Of a stretch of DNA of 64,000 bases, positions 52,356 through 63,260 are shown piece after piece. A program made the translations under genes and the position numbers. The first letter of the stretch is position 1; every line of letters begins with the position of its first letter. The stretch spans positions 1,134,501 through 1,198,500 of the forward strand of contig JAJGOT010000123.1 in NCBI GenBank assembly GCA_022457155.1. Direction: 5' to 3'. The notes below the pieces were generated by a model, which was not told the DNA's origin, ran no database searches, and saw only the letters and a list, made by a program, of their open reading frames with translations. This DNA is from Cladopsammia gracilis (taxonomy: Eukaryota > Cnidaria > Anthozoa > Scleractinia > Dendrophylliidae).

Positions 52356-52706
52356 GTGACTAGAATGGATACTCCAAAATCAGGTTGGACCACCTCGGAC
52401 ACCTTATTGAGACTTATATAACGGGGTAACTGGTTAGCTTTCAGTTGAGGTTGGGGGTGACAGTTTATATAGTTAAATTTAGGACTAAACAACCCGAGAA
52501 GCTAGGTGGTACAGTGGTACGGTAGCCTATGTAAGCCTAAGCCTAGCTGAGGTCACAGGTTCATTCCTGAGTGGGGATTTTAGATTTTCTTTTTTACACT
52601 TAAAAATTTATTGAAAATAAATTCTAAGTGTCAACATTACGTTATGTAATTCTCAATAAGTGTCCGAGGTGGTCCAACCTGATTTTGGAGTATCCATTCT
52701 AGTCAC
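52356..52706. mobile_element. MITE with ~55 bp termini, tRNA-like interior
   Basis: GTGACTAGAATGGATACTCC, AAAATCAGGTTGGACCACC and TCGGACACCTTATTGAGA are mirrored at the right end. The interior at about 52497-52575 has tRNA-like A-box (GGTGGTACAGTGGTA) and B-box (GGTTCATTCC) elements. The termini recur in a second element at 61904-62057. Confidence 0.85.
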
Positions 52707-53750
52707 GATTTAGGATTACGTAAAGCTGGGGAACCTAACCGTTTTGTAGCTATAAAATACTAATGTATTTAATTTTGTAAGGGGAATTTCGCAAGTATGT
52801 CCAAAACAAAACCACATTTATTTCTTCCAAAACGAGTAAAGAAAGACACGGACATAATATAAACATTTCGATTTCGCGTCGCTTTTCGCGTCACTCGGAG
52901 ATATTGGAAATTTACGTCCTTCTACATGTAGTTCGATTTCGTCCGAAGATGGACACGCGGTAATAATTGCGATCGGGAAGGCGACAACAAAGAACATACT
53001 CAACTGCGTATTGTTGGTGAGTTGGAGAACGACGAATGTCGTGTTCTCGGAAAGCCATTCCGGCTACACAACGCTGAAATGGCCGTTGTATCCACAGGCG
53101 GCCCAAGCTCACTATCAGATAACTGGGACGTTACTCTTACTTTATGGGCGGCATTGTGTTCCAAAGGTTCGATTTAGAACGGTTTTCATGGGAGCGCAAC
53201 GGTTTTGTTTCAAAACTTTGAAATTCGAATGTTTTGTGAATAAAACTGATTTACCCTGTTGCTGTGTTGTATTCTTTGTTGTTTGCCAGCTCCTCGGGGC
53301 GATTTCGGCGATTTATCGTTATTTGGGTGTTCCACCACTAAGGAAAAGACAAGGCAGAACACTGGATGTCGGATGTTGAAAATTGTCATTTAGTTTGTAA
53401 TGACATTACGCATACGTATTAGAATATGATCCCACAGGAATCCCACAATGATTGTGTGTAAGTTTACGATATGACAATGCTGGGGAACCTTTGTGTTTCA
53501 TATATATAAACGGTAGTAAAGGGTTTTTTCGTGATCCGTGAAAGGCCTTTTTTTTCCCGTGAATTGTGAAATGGCTGTTTTTTTTTTTTCTCATGAAAAG
53601 TGATTTGCTTACCTACCTGTAAACCGTGAATCGACTTTTTTTTTCATGAGCACTGCAAAATGACTCGTGAAATGCAACTGTAAACCGTGATTCTTTCTTC
53701 CTCCCCAAAAAAATATCCAGTAAGCGTTTAACTACCACCAAAAATTGACA
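52707..53750. other. Non-coding, dispersed repeats
   Basis: 53011-53075 (GAGTTGGAGAACGACGAATG, AGCCATTCCGGCTACA) recurs at 56234-56300. CCGTGAA-type words repeat irregularly at 53529-53697 between T-runs. No gene is recognised. Confidence 0.45.
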
Positions 53751-54263
53751 TTTCACTGAAGGAGGGTCCACAATAGGTTTGGCGGGACACGGGATTTGGC
53801 TTTTTTTCGCGGTGATATTCGGGATGGGAGCTTACAGCAGGGGCGGGAAGCGGGAATTTTAATTACGAGCGGGAGCGGTATTTTGTGTTTTTATGGGGTC
53901 GGGATGCGAGATTCTCAAGGAGAACAGAGCGGGATATGGTATTTCAAGTTTTACGTGACTTTATAAAAACCGCAAACTGGTACAAAGGAACCTCACGTGT
54001 CAGGTTTCAAGTAATGAATAGCAAAGGCTCTGTACCCTGTCAGGTCCTGTCAAACGTATCCATTATCCCTTATCCTGCGGTAGTCTGCGGTAGTGTTAGA
54101 CCGTGTGAGGTCTGTGAGTCCTATTGTGATCTTGTGTGTTGGCCTCTGACATCTGTCCATTTTCGACATTTTCGACGCTTGCATCTGTATTTGACCTCCC
54201 GATCCTTCCTAGTCTTTCGATCTTTTCCAGAGCGCTTGGTTTGTTGTGGGTAGTCTGGTCAGT

Positions 54264-54424
54264 ATGGCCACACCGGCTGGCGGTGATAGTGATATACCGA
54301 ACGAAGTATTCGATTATATTATGAAAAGGGAGCGAGCGGAAATGCCTTTCTTAGGAAAGAAAAGTTCCGAGCCCGGATTTCAAGGCAATTGAAGACGCTG
54401 AAAGCTTTGAAAGAAACTTTCAGG
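54264..54424 (+). pseudogene. Short coding remnant, unidentified
   Basis: An ATG at 54264 opens a frame beginning MATPAGGDSDIPNEVFDYIM and reaching a stop at about 54390. A neighbouring frame continues with coding-like residues (FRARISRQLKTLKALKETFR) up to a possible donor (CAGGTGTGT, about 54421), which suggests one exon broken by a small frameshift. It lies inside the 2.14 kb element. I do not recognise the protein; it may be a captured host exon or a remnant of the element's own gene. Confidence 0.35.
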
Positions 54425-54871
54425 TGTGTTTACTTTTTAAATGTTGTCTACGTTTGACTTTTTAAGACCGTTTAAGTCCTTTTACAAACGGTGTATCTGG
54501 AGAATCTGGTCTGATCTGACATGACCTTCATGCCCTCTGCTCTATGCTGCGGCTGTTGTGATCGATCTGACGTGATCTCACTAGCTGAAATGATTAGTGA
54601 TAAACGTTTATATGCATATATTATTTAAAATACCTTTCGTTTAAATCATACGTACAGTGTCAACGGTCATGCTTTCTCTCAAAGAGCGAAAAGACGAACT
54701 AATATGAAAATATTCATTATTTCCGGTTTCAAATTCTTCGCTCGATCCGGGATCAATGAGGATTAAAATAGCTTCAACCAAATTCCCAAGTACGTGGACG
54801 GCACGTGAGGCTTGCTATGTCAAAAAAAGACAAACGTAGTTAACAATAAACTCGAATTTAGAGACAGACCA

Positions 54872-55164
54872 TTAGGGATGGACCATTAGAAAAGTGATGG
54901 GGGGGGGGGGGGGGGGTGGGAACTTTGGGAGAGGCAAGAAATTTTTTTTTGTCCACCTAAGGTGGAAATCTTTTTTTTTTTTTTCACTCGATGGCTGGAA
55001 TATTTTTTTTTAATACTTTATTTTTTAATTTTCCTTGGGCAGATTTTTTTTTTTTTGCAATAATGCGTGGGAATATTTTTTTTTTCTTAATAATTTACTG
55101 GGAAAATTTTTTTTTTTGCTTTTGCCCCACCCCCCCCATCACTTTTCTAATGGTCCATCCCTTA
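54872..55164. mobile_element. TTA-flanked MITE with G/C and T runs
   Basis: TTA at 54872-54874 and 55162-55164 flank GGGATGGACCATTAGAAAAG and its complement. The interior is G-, T- and C-runs. It is nested in the 53762-55900 element. Confidence 0.8.
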
Positions 55165-55347
55165 GATGTTAATCGTTCTGAAGATGGAGACGGGTATGAG
55201 ACAGATAGCAGTGCGGAGGAAGAAGGAATCGACGAGGAAGACGAATCACAAAGAGTTTCCACTTTAGACAGGGAAGCGAACTTCCTTTTAGGGAGAGTGT
55301 CTACATTTGGCCGTGCTGTTCGGTTCAATAGCAGGCTACTGTTCTGA
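55165..55347 (+). pseudogene. Acidic coding-like remnant
   Basis: The frame reads RSEDGDGYETDSSAEEEG, DEEDESQRVST and GRVSTFGRAVRFNSRLLF before a stop at 55347. The composition is protein-like, but there is no start of its own: the frame enters from the nested MITE. It could be the 3' exon of the remnant at 54264. No family recognised. Confidence 0.3.
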
Positions 55348-56100
55348 TAAATTACTCAGTTAACATTTGTTAATTCTTTTGACAATTTCATGATGCATGT
55401 TTATACACCTGAATAGATAGGGATAATGTGGACCAAATCTTCTTATCTAAAGAAAAAACACGATAAGATAAAACAGAACAGGATATGGGGACCAACGAGC
55501 TAGCACCAGATTGAATGTCACGAGCACTAACTAACACACACCCTCAAATACTCAGCTGATTGTCCTCCAAAAAAGCAGGAATGAACAATATTTTTCTTTC
55601 ACTGATACGTGGACAAAGGAAAACAAAACAGAATAAGCGTTTAAAGAAAGAACGTAACAATCATTTGTGGTTATTTATCTGCTACCCATTGCATAAAGGT
55701 AAGCCATTTATGATCTTTTATGTGATGTTTATCTTAAGTTTCTGTGTTAATTATTAACTTAATAAATTAATAATTAACGCAGAAACGTCTTTGAAAAATG
55801 GGCGGGATCGGGATTTCCAGGCAAAAAAGGGTGGGATGGCGGGATTAACAGGAAAAAATGGGAGGGAAGGCGGGATCTGAGAACCCTATTGTGGACCCTC
55901 AAGAAGGGCTAAGCCCGAAACGTCTGAAAACTTTTAAATTTTCGGCACTTTTCTAAATTAACATTTTCCATTATTTATCGTGTTACAAGTGCCACGCAGT
56001 TTTTTGAACTTTTTTGTTCAACACATTCTTATGTTATTGTTGTTGTTAATTAGTTACTTATTATTCATTTAAATTTAGTTGTTACTTGTATTCTAAACGG

Positions 56101-56142
56101 TCACTTCTGAGGATGTATGTTTTAACATACGAAACGTCAAGT
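56101..56142 (+). ncRNA. Hammerhead-ribozyme-like motif
   Basis: ACTT, CTGAGGA, stem II GTATG-TTTTAA-CATAC, GAAAC, GTC, AAGT occur in the order of a type I hammerhead core, with stem I formed by ACTT/AAGT. As in the split motif 200 bases upstream (same orientation), one extra base precedes stem II and stem III is nearly absent. Confidence 0.5.
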
Positions 56143-56532
56143 TAATATTTTGTTTTCCAACATGCGTTTTATTGTCATGTTTGTCACTGCAGTTTGTGTG
56201 CTATTTCTTATTAAGCGACAACAAATAACAACGTCGGTGAGTTGGAGAACGAAGAATGTCGTGTTTTGGCAAAGCCATTCCGGCTACAGAACAAAGATGG
56301 CAGCTATAAGCTTATCTGGTGCACATAAAGTAAGCAAAAGTAGGCAAGATCATTTCTTATCAGAAATTCAGCGAGGTGCCCATGGCGTGTCAGATATTGT
56401 GGTAACGTTACTCAGGCTCCGACGGTTAGGAGGGCCAAGCGGCTCTGGGGCGAGAATGGAGCCAACTCCGTTCTCAGGGGATCTCGGCGCTTGGCGCCAT
56501 TTTCAATGCAGACGTTGAAGAAATAATAGAAG
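56143..56532. other. Non-coding, repeat-related
   Basis: 56234-56300 is related to 53011-53075. No gene is supported. Confidence 0.4.
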
Positions 56533-56841
56533 ATGCTTGCCAGGCTTGCTAAAGGTAAAGTCTACGATAAAAACGGCTCCGCTGTTGTTATAGCAATAAA
56601 TAAGGCAAAAGTTGATAGAGCCTCAATAGTGTACTGTTTAAAGCTCAGAGATATTTCCGAGGACAACAGCGTGCACGTCGAGGACTTCGAGGGAAGTCCA
56701 TTTCGGCTTGACGGTCATGACTGCATTCGCCCGTTCATTTGGTGCGACATTTGCCTTAGACAGACTGGTATTGAAGTTGGATCGGTTATCTCATTTGAAA
56801 AGCTATATCGTTGGTTTCAGCGTGATACTGGAATAAAAGTG
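56533..56841 (+). CDS. Possible exon, unidentified
   Basis: The frame gives about 103 coding-like residues (for example NGSAVVIAINKAKVDRASIV, DGHDCIRPFIWCDICLRQTG, SFEKLYRWFQRDTG) and ends at a consensus donor (GTGGTAAGT, intron from 56842). The context upstream is unclear: the ATG at 56533 could be a start, or the exon could be entered from an acceptor. The CDIC pair alone does not define a domain. No further exon was identified downstream. I do not recognise the protein. Confidence 0.3.
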
Positions 56842-56876
56842 GTAAGTTGCTTCCTTTTAAGCTTCAGGAGCGATTT

Positions 56877-56963
56877 TAGAATACCCGTCCACTTATTTAA
56901 ATATCCCTAAAAGAACCAAGCATATGAAAACAAAAGGATGCAAATAAGTGGACGGGTATTCTA
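56877..56963. mobile_element. Small foldback element
   Basis: TAGAATACCCGTCCACTTATTT is mirrored exactly 43 bases later. Same family as 29786-29893. Confidence 0.8.
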
Positions 56964-56974
56964 CAATTTAGCCA

Positions 56975-58200
56975 CGTGTACTATTAGGCTTTCTTACTCA
57001 TCTTGCCAAATTTCAATTCATTACGAACATCAGAAGTCATTTTAGGCTATGTCTACACTATACCGGATAGCTTATCATGTCGACATGAAAAATACTCCGG
57101 CCTGGTGTGAACAGAAGCGACACAGAACTGGATATTTACTTCTTTTTCAGTGGTTTTCAATCCTCGCTCCTGGTTGTCGACTTCCGCTACGGTTCAGTTC
57201 GATTGCCTGTTCACACTGCCCCAGAGATTGGCACGAGAATCTATCCGATATGTGACGATTCACTTTCACGAGCGCCGCGTCGCAGCGGCGCTCCGGAACA
57301 AAAATCGTTCCGAAACTAGCGTTTCATGTGTGAACGAAAGGCCTATCCGGTATGGTTTTCGTGCCGGCGCAAGAGCTATCCGGTATAGTGTAGACATAGC
57401 CTTATTTTAACATTTATTTCCGAGAATAGACCAGTTTCGAATTCGCTATGGTCGCTGAATGAAAGCATTGAAGGCGCATTTTTACAGGGTTAGCCTCAAT
57501 CTGAAGTGTTAAATTCACAAATTCAGGCGAGAGGATGACCTGTTTAGAGCTCTGTCTTTTGTTTAATTTTCAAATTTCACACACCTTCTGCCGGTATTTG
57601 TGAATATTTTGCATCGGGTCGAGTCTAACCCTGTATCGATGTGTCATTGGTGTTTGAATTCAGCAGTAATTTTAAATACGAAAATGGCTTATTTACGGCC
57701 GCCATTAATCAACCTTGTTCCAAGGCTTGGTTGCGAATGGGAGAAAGTGACGTCAAAGACTCAAACATACCTAGGATTATAGGATTTTTGTAAGTTTTAA
57801 GTCTTAACTTTTTGTACTAGGTTTAATGTGCACGGCTCTTTAGAAGACCACTCTTTAGTGATAAGGATTCTGTGGATAAATAAAGTTATCATTATTATTA
57901 TACCTCATGGGTTGAAATTATAATAACAATAAGTATTGAAAATCACGCGAAAAGCAACAAAAACTTTGGACTTGTTCTTCGTGCAATTTTCTATGCTGAT
58001 TGTTATTATAATTCCAACCCGTGAGGTACGTTTGAGTCTTTGATGTCACTTTCTCCCATTCGCAACCAAGCCTTGGAACAAGGTTGATTAATGGCGGCCA
58101 TAAATTCTCGGAAATAAATGTTAAAATAAAATGACTTCTGATGTTCGTAATGGATTGAAATTTGGCAAGATGGGTAAGAAAGTCTAATAGTACACGAAAA
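56975..58200. repeat. Large inverted repeat, left arm carrying a MITE
   Basis: Sequence of the left arm (56985-57044, 57402-57425, 57690-57775) is present inverted at 58019-58195, including CCATTAATCAACCTTGTTCC and GGTTGCGAATGGGAGAAAGT. The left arm has two extra segments, one being the MITE at 57045-57401. The loop contains a second inverted pair (TACCTCATGGGTTG... / ...CAACCCGTGAGGTA). Confidence 0.85.
57042..57404. mobile_element. 357 bp TTA-flanked MITE with verified empty site
   Basis: TTA at 57042-57044 and 57402-57404 flank GGCTATGTCTACACTATACC and its exact complement. The corresponding place in the inverted arm near 58122-58135 has one TTA and no insert. TTA target and GGC termini fit PIF/Harbinger. 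Confidence 0.88.
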
Positions 58201-58431
58201 TGTAAAAAAAAATGAAAATCAAAAATTTGATTATAGGGGCACTTTAAATTTAATCAATTTAATGGCAACTTACAAAAATACAATAAAAGACAAAAAAAAA
58301 ATGCCATAAGGATAGTCCGTAAAAGAGTCAAAAACCCTATACTCAGACAGACCACTTAGCTATTAAAAAAAAATTCTAAATCTAAATATTATACATAGTA
58401 AATATATAAGCTTAAGGATAAAAAAAATTAT
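58201..58431. other. Non-coding A-rich spacer
   Basis: Nothing recognised. Confidence 0.4.
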
Positions 58432-58590
58432 AGGTTGCGTTCGATTGGGAAATCCAGATTTTGATTTTGAAATCCGGATTTTGGATTTCCATTGTTCATG
58501 GAAATCCATCATGGAGAAGAATTTCGGTAATTGGAAATTCGTTTTTGGATTTTGCGTTTTTTTTTTTTATTTCCCAATCGAACGCACCCT
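58432..58590. mobile_element. MITE with GGTTGCGTTCGATTGGGAAA termini
   Basis: The left end is mirrored by TTTCCCAATCGAACGCACCC, with TA on both sides. The interior repeats AAATCC/GGATTT words. Confidence 0.75.
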
Positions 58591-60342
58591 AGTGTAAGCG
58601 GCAAACGAACTCCCCATTTTCAAAATCGTGCGGTAGCAGTATAGTACAGTCTGTCCACACCAAAATAAAGATTAATTCCAAATTGAACGAGAAAACCGTA
58701 TGATTACTTATTAATAATTATAAATGAAAAAATTTGCATCGATTTTTTTTTGCAATTTTTTTTGCAAAACATCTTTGCATCGATTGTTTTTTTTTTTTAT
58801 TTGTAATTTGCACTGGTGTTACACTTGAACTGTACTGCTCCCAGCCAATCAGAATTGAGTAATTTTTTCATGAATATTATTATCATGATTATGGTTTTGA
58901 AATAGCAAGAAACAGAGGCACTAGTTTGGAGAAAGTGTGCAGAATTCACAAGGATTGAAGTGTATTACAGTTCATTAATTTTGATTCCGTGTCAAGAAAT
59001 CAAAAGTTTCTATTCTGGTAAAATTTTGAGTTTTTTATAGTCGTTATTTTTTCTGTTTATTTCATTTTTCTATGCATTCATCACTTGGCAGGGCTATGTC
59101 ACAATTTTCAGTGTTTCTTTAAAAAGCCCAAAAGACATACATTATATCAGTGAAAATCCAAAAGTAATGATTCTACTTGTGCTCTTAGAGTAAAAAGATG
59201 GATCAGATGGCCAAGATGGAATCGGATTGCAACTTGAACATATTGGGCCAATTTTTTCAAGTTTGCCACGTTGTGTTTTAGAAAACTCACTAAAACTAAA
59301 TTTGCATGTGTGATTGATTCTTTCTTCAAAGATTCACTTCATACAGGCCACTTTGAAAAAATACCATAATACTCTTTAAAAAGTGCAGGTTTGGGTGGTG
59401 CTTGATGTAAGCCTGATTTTTCCACTTTCTTTTGTTTTCAGCACAAACTGCATGTGCTATGCTTCAACTTCTTTGCAATTTGCATACGGTGCACATTTGT
59501 ATACAAAGACACAATGCTACGTCATAGCGTTCCTACATGTACTCTTGAAAAGCGCACGGATTGCGGATTTTAGCAATAAAGTAAGCAGATTCGCGGATTT
59601 GAAAATTACTGTGGATCGCGAATCATCCAAAAATTGTGGCCCAGATTCAGTCTATCTAGAAGTTCAGATTGCAGATCAGATAAGTAAGTTTCAGTTGGCC
59701 TTGGACAGTATGTTGGTGTTTTGTCAATTAATCTTTTCAGTTTTACCAGCAAAGGCAGAAACCTTTGAGTAAAATCTTAACACTGCACAAGAAAAACAAA
59801 ACAAATATATATATATCTATACACCTGTGTGCAGAATATTTATGCTGCAGAAAGATTTAAAGTAATGCGGATCCGGATTTGAACGAAAATAACGTCAGAT
59901 CAATGGATCGGGCAAAAAAATAGCACAGATCAGCAGATTTGCATACCCCTATTCACCCCCTCTCATTCTTCCTCTTAGTGTTCTTTAAGCATTTAATTTT
60001 GTGTCTGACAATTGTATTTAGTTTTAACACAGGGCAGTCTTGACCCAAAAAGCGTCAAATATCCCAATGATAGTAACAGCTTTTTTAGGTTGTGTTGGCA
60101 GTACAGTGGTAATTAGGTGTGAGAAAACTGGAAAAGATTTCTGTATAATCTTGGTACATTAGTTATGCATACCATTCTAAAGACTGAAACAAAAGAACAG
60201 GAAAAGAAAAACAATAGCATTAATACATAATTAATGTATTGAGTTATACAGAAATCTAACCAAAAAACAGAATGCAGGTTACAAATATTGCAAAAAGAAA
60301 AAAAACAAACAATTTCTGTTTTTTTTCCCTTTTTATGAACAG
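58591..60342. other. Non-coding with one dispersed repeat
   Basis: 58911-59010 (AGGATTGAAGTGTATTACAG, TTCATTAATTTTGATTCCG) is related to 43262-43380. A frame at 59383-59772 contains a possible short exon (AADFSNK-like region to a GATAAGTAAGT donor near 59692), but no domain is recognised. Confidence 0.4.
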
Positions 60343-60461
60343 GATGTACATAAAGCTATTTCCAGTCTGCAGTTCAGAAATGGGGATCATAGAGTTGGAT
60401 TTGGTCAGATTGTAAAGGAATCTCGAGATGCAAGTACATGTATGGAAACAGATGTGTCAGG
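60343..60461 (+). CDS. Possible internal exon, unidentified
   Basis: A long pyrimidine tract ending TTTTTATGAACAG (acceptor at about 60342) precedes a 119-base open segment (DVHKAISSLQFRNGDHRVGF..., then KESRDASTCMETDVS) that ends at a possible donor (TCAGGTCAGT). The splice signals are good, but the reading phase does not join cleanly to the candidate exon near 59690, and the short sequence does not identify a family. It may belong to a host gene on the plus strand that runs past the mobile elements. Confidence 0.25.
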
Positions 60462-60731
60462 TCAGTTTCAGTCTTGCAAGATCCTAATTCACCTTTTTGG
60501 TGCTAGATTTCATGTATGAGTGTCACATGAGTTTTAATGTAAATAAACTGCCAAAGTTCAGACATCCATTCTGAGCCACGTACTACAAGTTGATATATAT
60601 TTTTTCCATTGCTTAAAGCCTTTGAAAATTGAATAGTTCCAGGTTCAAAATGTCACAGCAGAAGAATAAGGCGATTTTAACGCTATGAATTTGGCAGAAC
60701 TTAAAAAGATTTGCAGGAACGTGGAGTTTCA
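60462..60731. other. Non-coding spacer
   Basis: Nothing recognised. Confidence 0.4.
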
Positions 60732-61477
60732 GGCCCCGTCCATACGTATCGGGATATTTTTGAATCCGCAGCTTTTTTGTTGTGGATTAGAAAATATTCG
60801 CGTCCACACATAGCCTATTCGAATCGTATTTGCCTGTCCACACAGGAAAAAATACCTGATTCCCATTTTGGGATTTTTTAGGGTATTTACAGAATGCCAA
60901 CAAAGTTCCCAATTTTTGGCAAAGTGAGACAAGTCCCAACCTGGGAATTCCCAACCACGTTCCCTGTTTGGGACTTGTCTCACTCTTTCAAATTTGGGAT
61001 TTATATGTTTTTTTTTTTTTAAATACCCTAAAATATCCAAAAATGGGAACCTGGTATTTTTTCCTGTGCCACACGTATACAGATTTGCTCTACTACCCCG
61101 GGCTCCTCTTTAAATGTTGTCAACAGAGCATGCACAAAGGCCAAGTTCAAAGCCAAGTTCAACTGTAAACACAATTTATTAGACTTGAAATAAGTCCGAG
61201 TAGAAGTGAAGCAATAACATTTTGGTCGGCCATTTTGAATATTGACGTGGTCAAAGACTGGATCCGATACAGTTACGTCAGCCTATTAAAAAATATCTGG
61301 ATTTGACTGTTCACACGATGCTGTACTTGTAGCGTATTAAAAAATTTCCACTCTGGAGAGCGGATTCAAAAAGGTTCAGATTCGACGCTGAATTCGCCAG
61401 ATACATATGGACTGAAGGCCAATCTGCAACAAAAAAGTTGCGGATTAAAAAATATCCGAATATGTGTGTACGGGGCC
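60732..61477. mobile_element. Harbinger-like non-autonomous element with GGCCCCGT termini
   Basis: GGCCCCGTCCATACGTATCG and GGATATTTTTGAATCCGCA at the left are mirrored with a few differences at the right (...ATTCG, GTACGGGGCC). Flanking triplets are TCA and TTA, one mismatch. A second element is nested at 60841-61068. Confidence 0.75.
60841..61068. mobile_element. Nested MITE, CACAGGAAAAAATACC termini
   Basis: The left end is mirrored by GGTATTTTTTCCTGTG, and CCA flanks both sides (60838-60840, 61069-61071). Inside, the pair AGTGAGACAAGTCCCAA / TTGGGACTTGTCTCACT forms a second stem. Confidence 0.8.
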
Positions 61478-61903
61478 TTAGTAAGCAGATAAAACTTCAC
61501 AAGTGGGAATCGCCTCTGCAGTTGAAAGAATGGATTGTGTGGTTCCAGAAAATATCCATACCCCCCCGACGGAAGGCACTTTGGTTTTCACCCCCCCACC
61601 CCCCAGGAATTTCCCTTCCAGGGGGTGTTTGGTGACCCCCCCCACCCCCCAGGAAATTCCAGTATTTTAAAACATGGACCCACTCCTCCCCTCGGAAATT
61701 CCAAAAGGTTTTGTACTTAAAAAATGAAGACTCGGTTACGCGAATGAAGCTTAAGTTATTAATAAACTTAACAGTATAAACTCTATCTTCATTTTAAAGA
61801 TCGTACGCTACAATTTTCACATCTTTACCATCACTAGTTGTGGTTCAAAGTTCACGTTTTCTGAAAAAAATGTATCATGTTTCATGTTCCGCCTGTGATA
61901 AAG
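61478..61903. other. Non-coding, C-rich patch
   Basis: 61555-61690 holds CCCCCCCACCCCCCAGGAA-type words repeated twice. It probably belongs to a short element whose ends I could not define. Confidence 0.4.
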
Positions 61904-62057
61904 CTTTATAAAAGGTTGTGACTTAAATGGATACTCCAAAATCAGGTTTCTGAGCCCGCGAGAATGAGAACCCCCCACCAAACCAATGTTTTCACTGAAA
62001 CCGCTGGTCCAAACCTGATTTTGGAGTATCCATTCTAGTCACAACCCTTTATAAAAG
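61904..62057. mobile_element. Short MITE related to 52356-52706
   Basis: ATGGATACTCCAAAATCAGG is mirrored by CCTGATTTTGGAGTATCCAT. The inverted similarity extends outward through GGTTGTGAC to TTTATAAA. Confidence 0.85.
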
Positions 62058-62325
62058 CCTAAAAGGTATCTTTCTTTCCCGAACCGATAAATGACTTTCA
62101 ATCCTTTATCTTTTCGGTCTCATCTTTTGAGTTATCCGTTTAATATAAACGAAGCTAAACGAAAGTAAAAGCTTTCACTTTATATCTGCTATTACAGAAT
62201 GAAAAGTCACGATCGACTGTTTCCTGCTTGCAACTTACCCGGACTTTTTAAGCGCCGCCGTTGAATTTTGTGCGCTTCTAGCCGCTAGAAATATATTTTG
62301 TAGCTTAAAAAAAGTAAACACGCGA
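62058..62325. other. Non-coding spacer
   Basis: Nothing recognised. Confidence 0.4.
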
Positions 62326-62467
62326 ATGTTTGTGAACAAGCGCCGTTTAATGATGTTCGCTTCGCAGTTATCCGCTACAAATAAATAATAGTAAACATTT
62401 TGACACAAATGTTTGTGAACAAGCGCCGTTGAATGATGTTTGCTTCGCAATTATCCGCTAGAAATAA
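62326..62467. repeat. Tandem duplication, ~80 bp
   Basis: GTTTGTGAACAAGCGCCGTT followed by AATGATGTTCGCTTCGCA recurs at about 62409 with few changes. Confidence 0.85.
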
Positions 62468-63260
62468 TGAAATTGTTGCGTTCTGCGGTTCAGTCTGATG
62501 ATGTTTACGACGAACGTGAAATTTGATCGGGGGAAGAAATTTATCACGTGCTAGGCAACCGCAAGAAAAGCCGAAATTCACTCCTTTGCTTCAAAGCGCT
62601 GATAATTTTATATATTTATTAGGAGATAGTCTTTGCATTTTCATAAGTAATAAAGATTGGAAGAGATTTTGATTCACAAGTATTCACAAAGAAAAATAAT
62701 ATTCGGTGACCGGAAGTGAAGGGACTTTCATACGTCGCAACGAAAACAAGATACCGCTGGGAGTCCGCGGACGAGTTTCCTGTCACGTCCGCCATTTTGA
62801 CGATGCTTCGTTCAAAAACACTTCGTTCTTCGCCGGGATAACTTGCAGCGCTAGCAAACTCAGAGCAAAAACAGAAACATTAAAGCTTATAATGTCAACT
62901 TCATCTCAATGGACAGGAGCTCTGATTTTTTTTTAAACAGCGTACGTAAGTATTGCGCCGTGCTTTTCGTGATTCATCACCCTCTGGAACACAGGCTTCC
63001 CAAGCTACATACGTGGTGTATGCGACAGCTTGTGTATACAGAGAAATGTATGGGAAAATCACGGATTCTCTAAAATTGGGTAAATAACTATCTATTTTGA
63101 AATAAAGTTTACCTACCTCAAATGTGCTGTTTACTTGCGTCTTGTACCGAATTTGAAGCCATTCCGACGCCATTTAGCGAAGTTATTCGAAGTCGTTGTC
63201 TCCCCTTCTAAAAAGAAGGAAAGGCAGACCACTGCATCGATCGCTGGCCAGAGGTCACTC
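62468..63260. other. Non-coding, nothing recognised
   Basis: Short frames only; moderately CpG-containing around 62700-62840. Confidence 0.4.

Larger units (their letters stand above)
53762..55900. mobile_element. 2.14 kb non-autonomous transposon with GAGGGTCC termini
   Basis: GAGGGTCCACAATAGG at 53762 is mirrored by CCTATTGTGGACCCTC ending at 55900, with AAG on both sides (53759-53761, 55901-55903) as a probable 3 bp duplication. Subterminal GGCGGGA/CGGGAT words repeat near both ends. It carries two short coding remnants and a nested MITE (54872-55164). Confidence 0.75.
53751..55925 (+). ncRNA. Hammerhead-ribozyme-like motif, split by a transposon
   Basis: At 53751-53761 lies TTTCACTGAAG and at 55901 the sequence resumes AAGAAGGGCTAAGCCCGAAA, then CGTCTGAAA. 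Without the insertion and one AAG, the parts follow hammerhead order: stem I strand TTTCA, CTGAAGA, stem II GGGC-TAA-GCCC, GAAAC, GTC, stem I strand TGAAA. One extra A precedes stem II and stem III would be minimal, so activity is uncertain. Such motifs occur in Penelope-like elements. Confidence 0.5.

Noticed and set aside
53011..53379. 122-residue plus-strand frame
   Set aside because: Its first part is a dispersed repeat shared with 56234-56300, where the frame differs; no domain seen.
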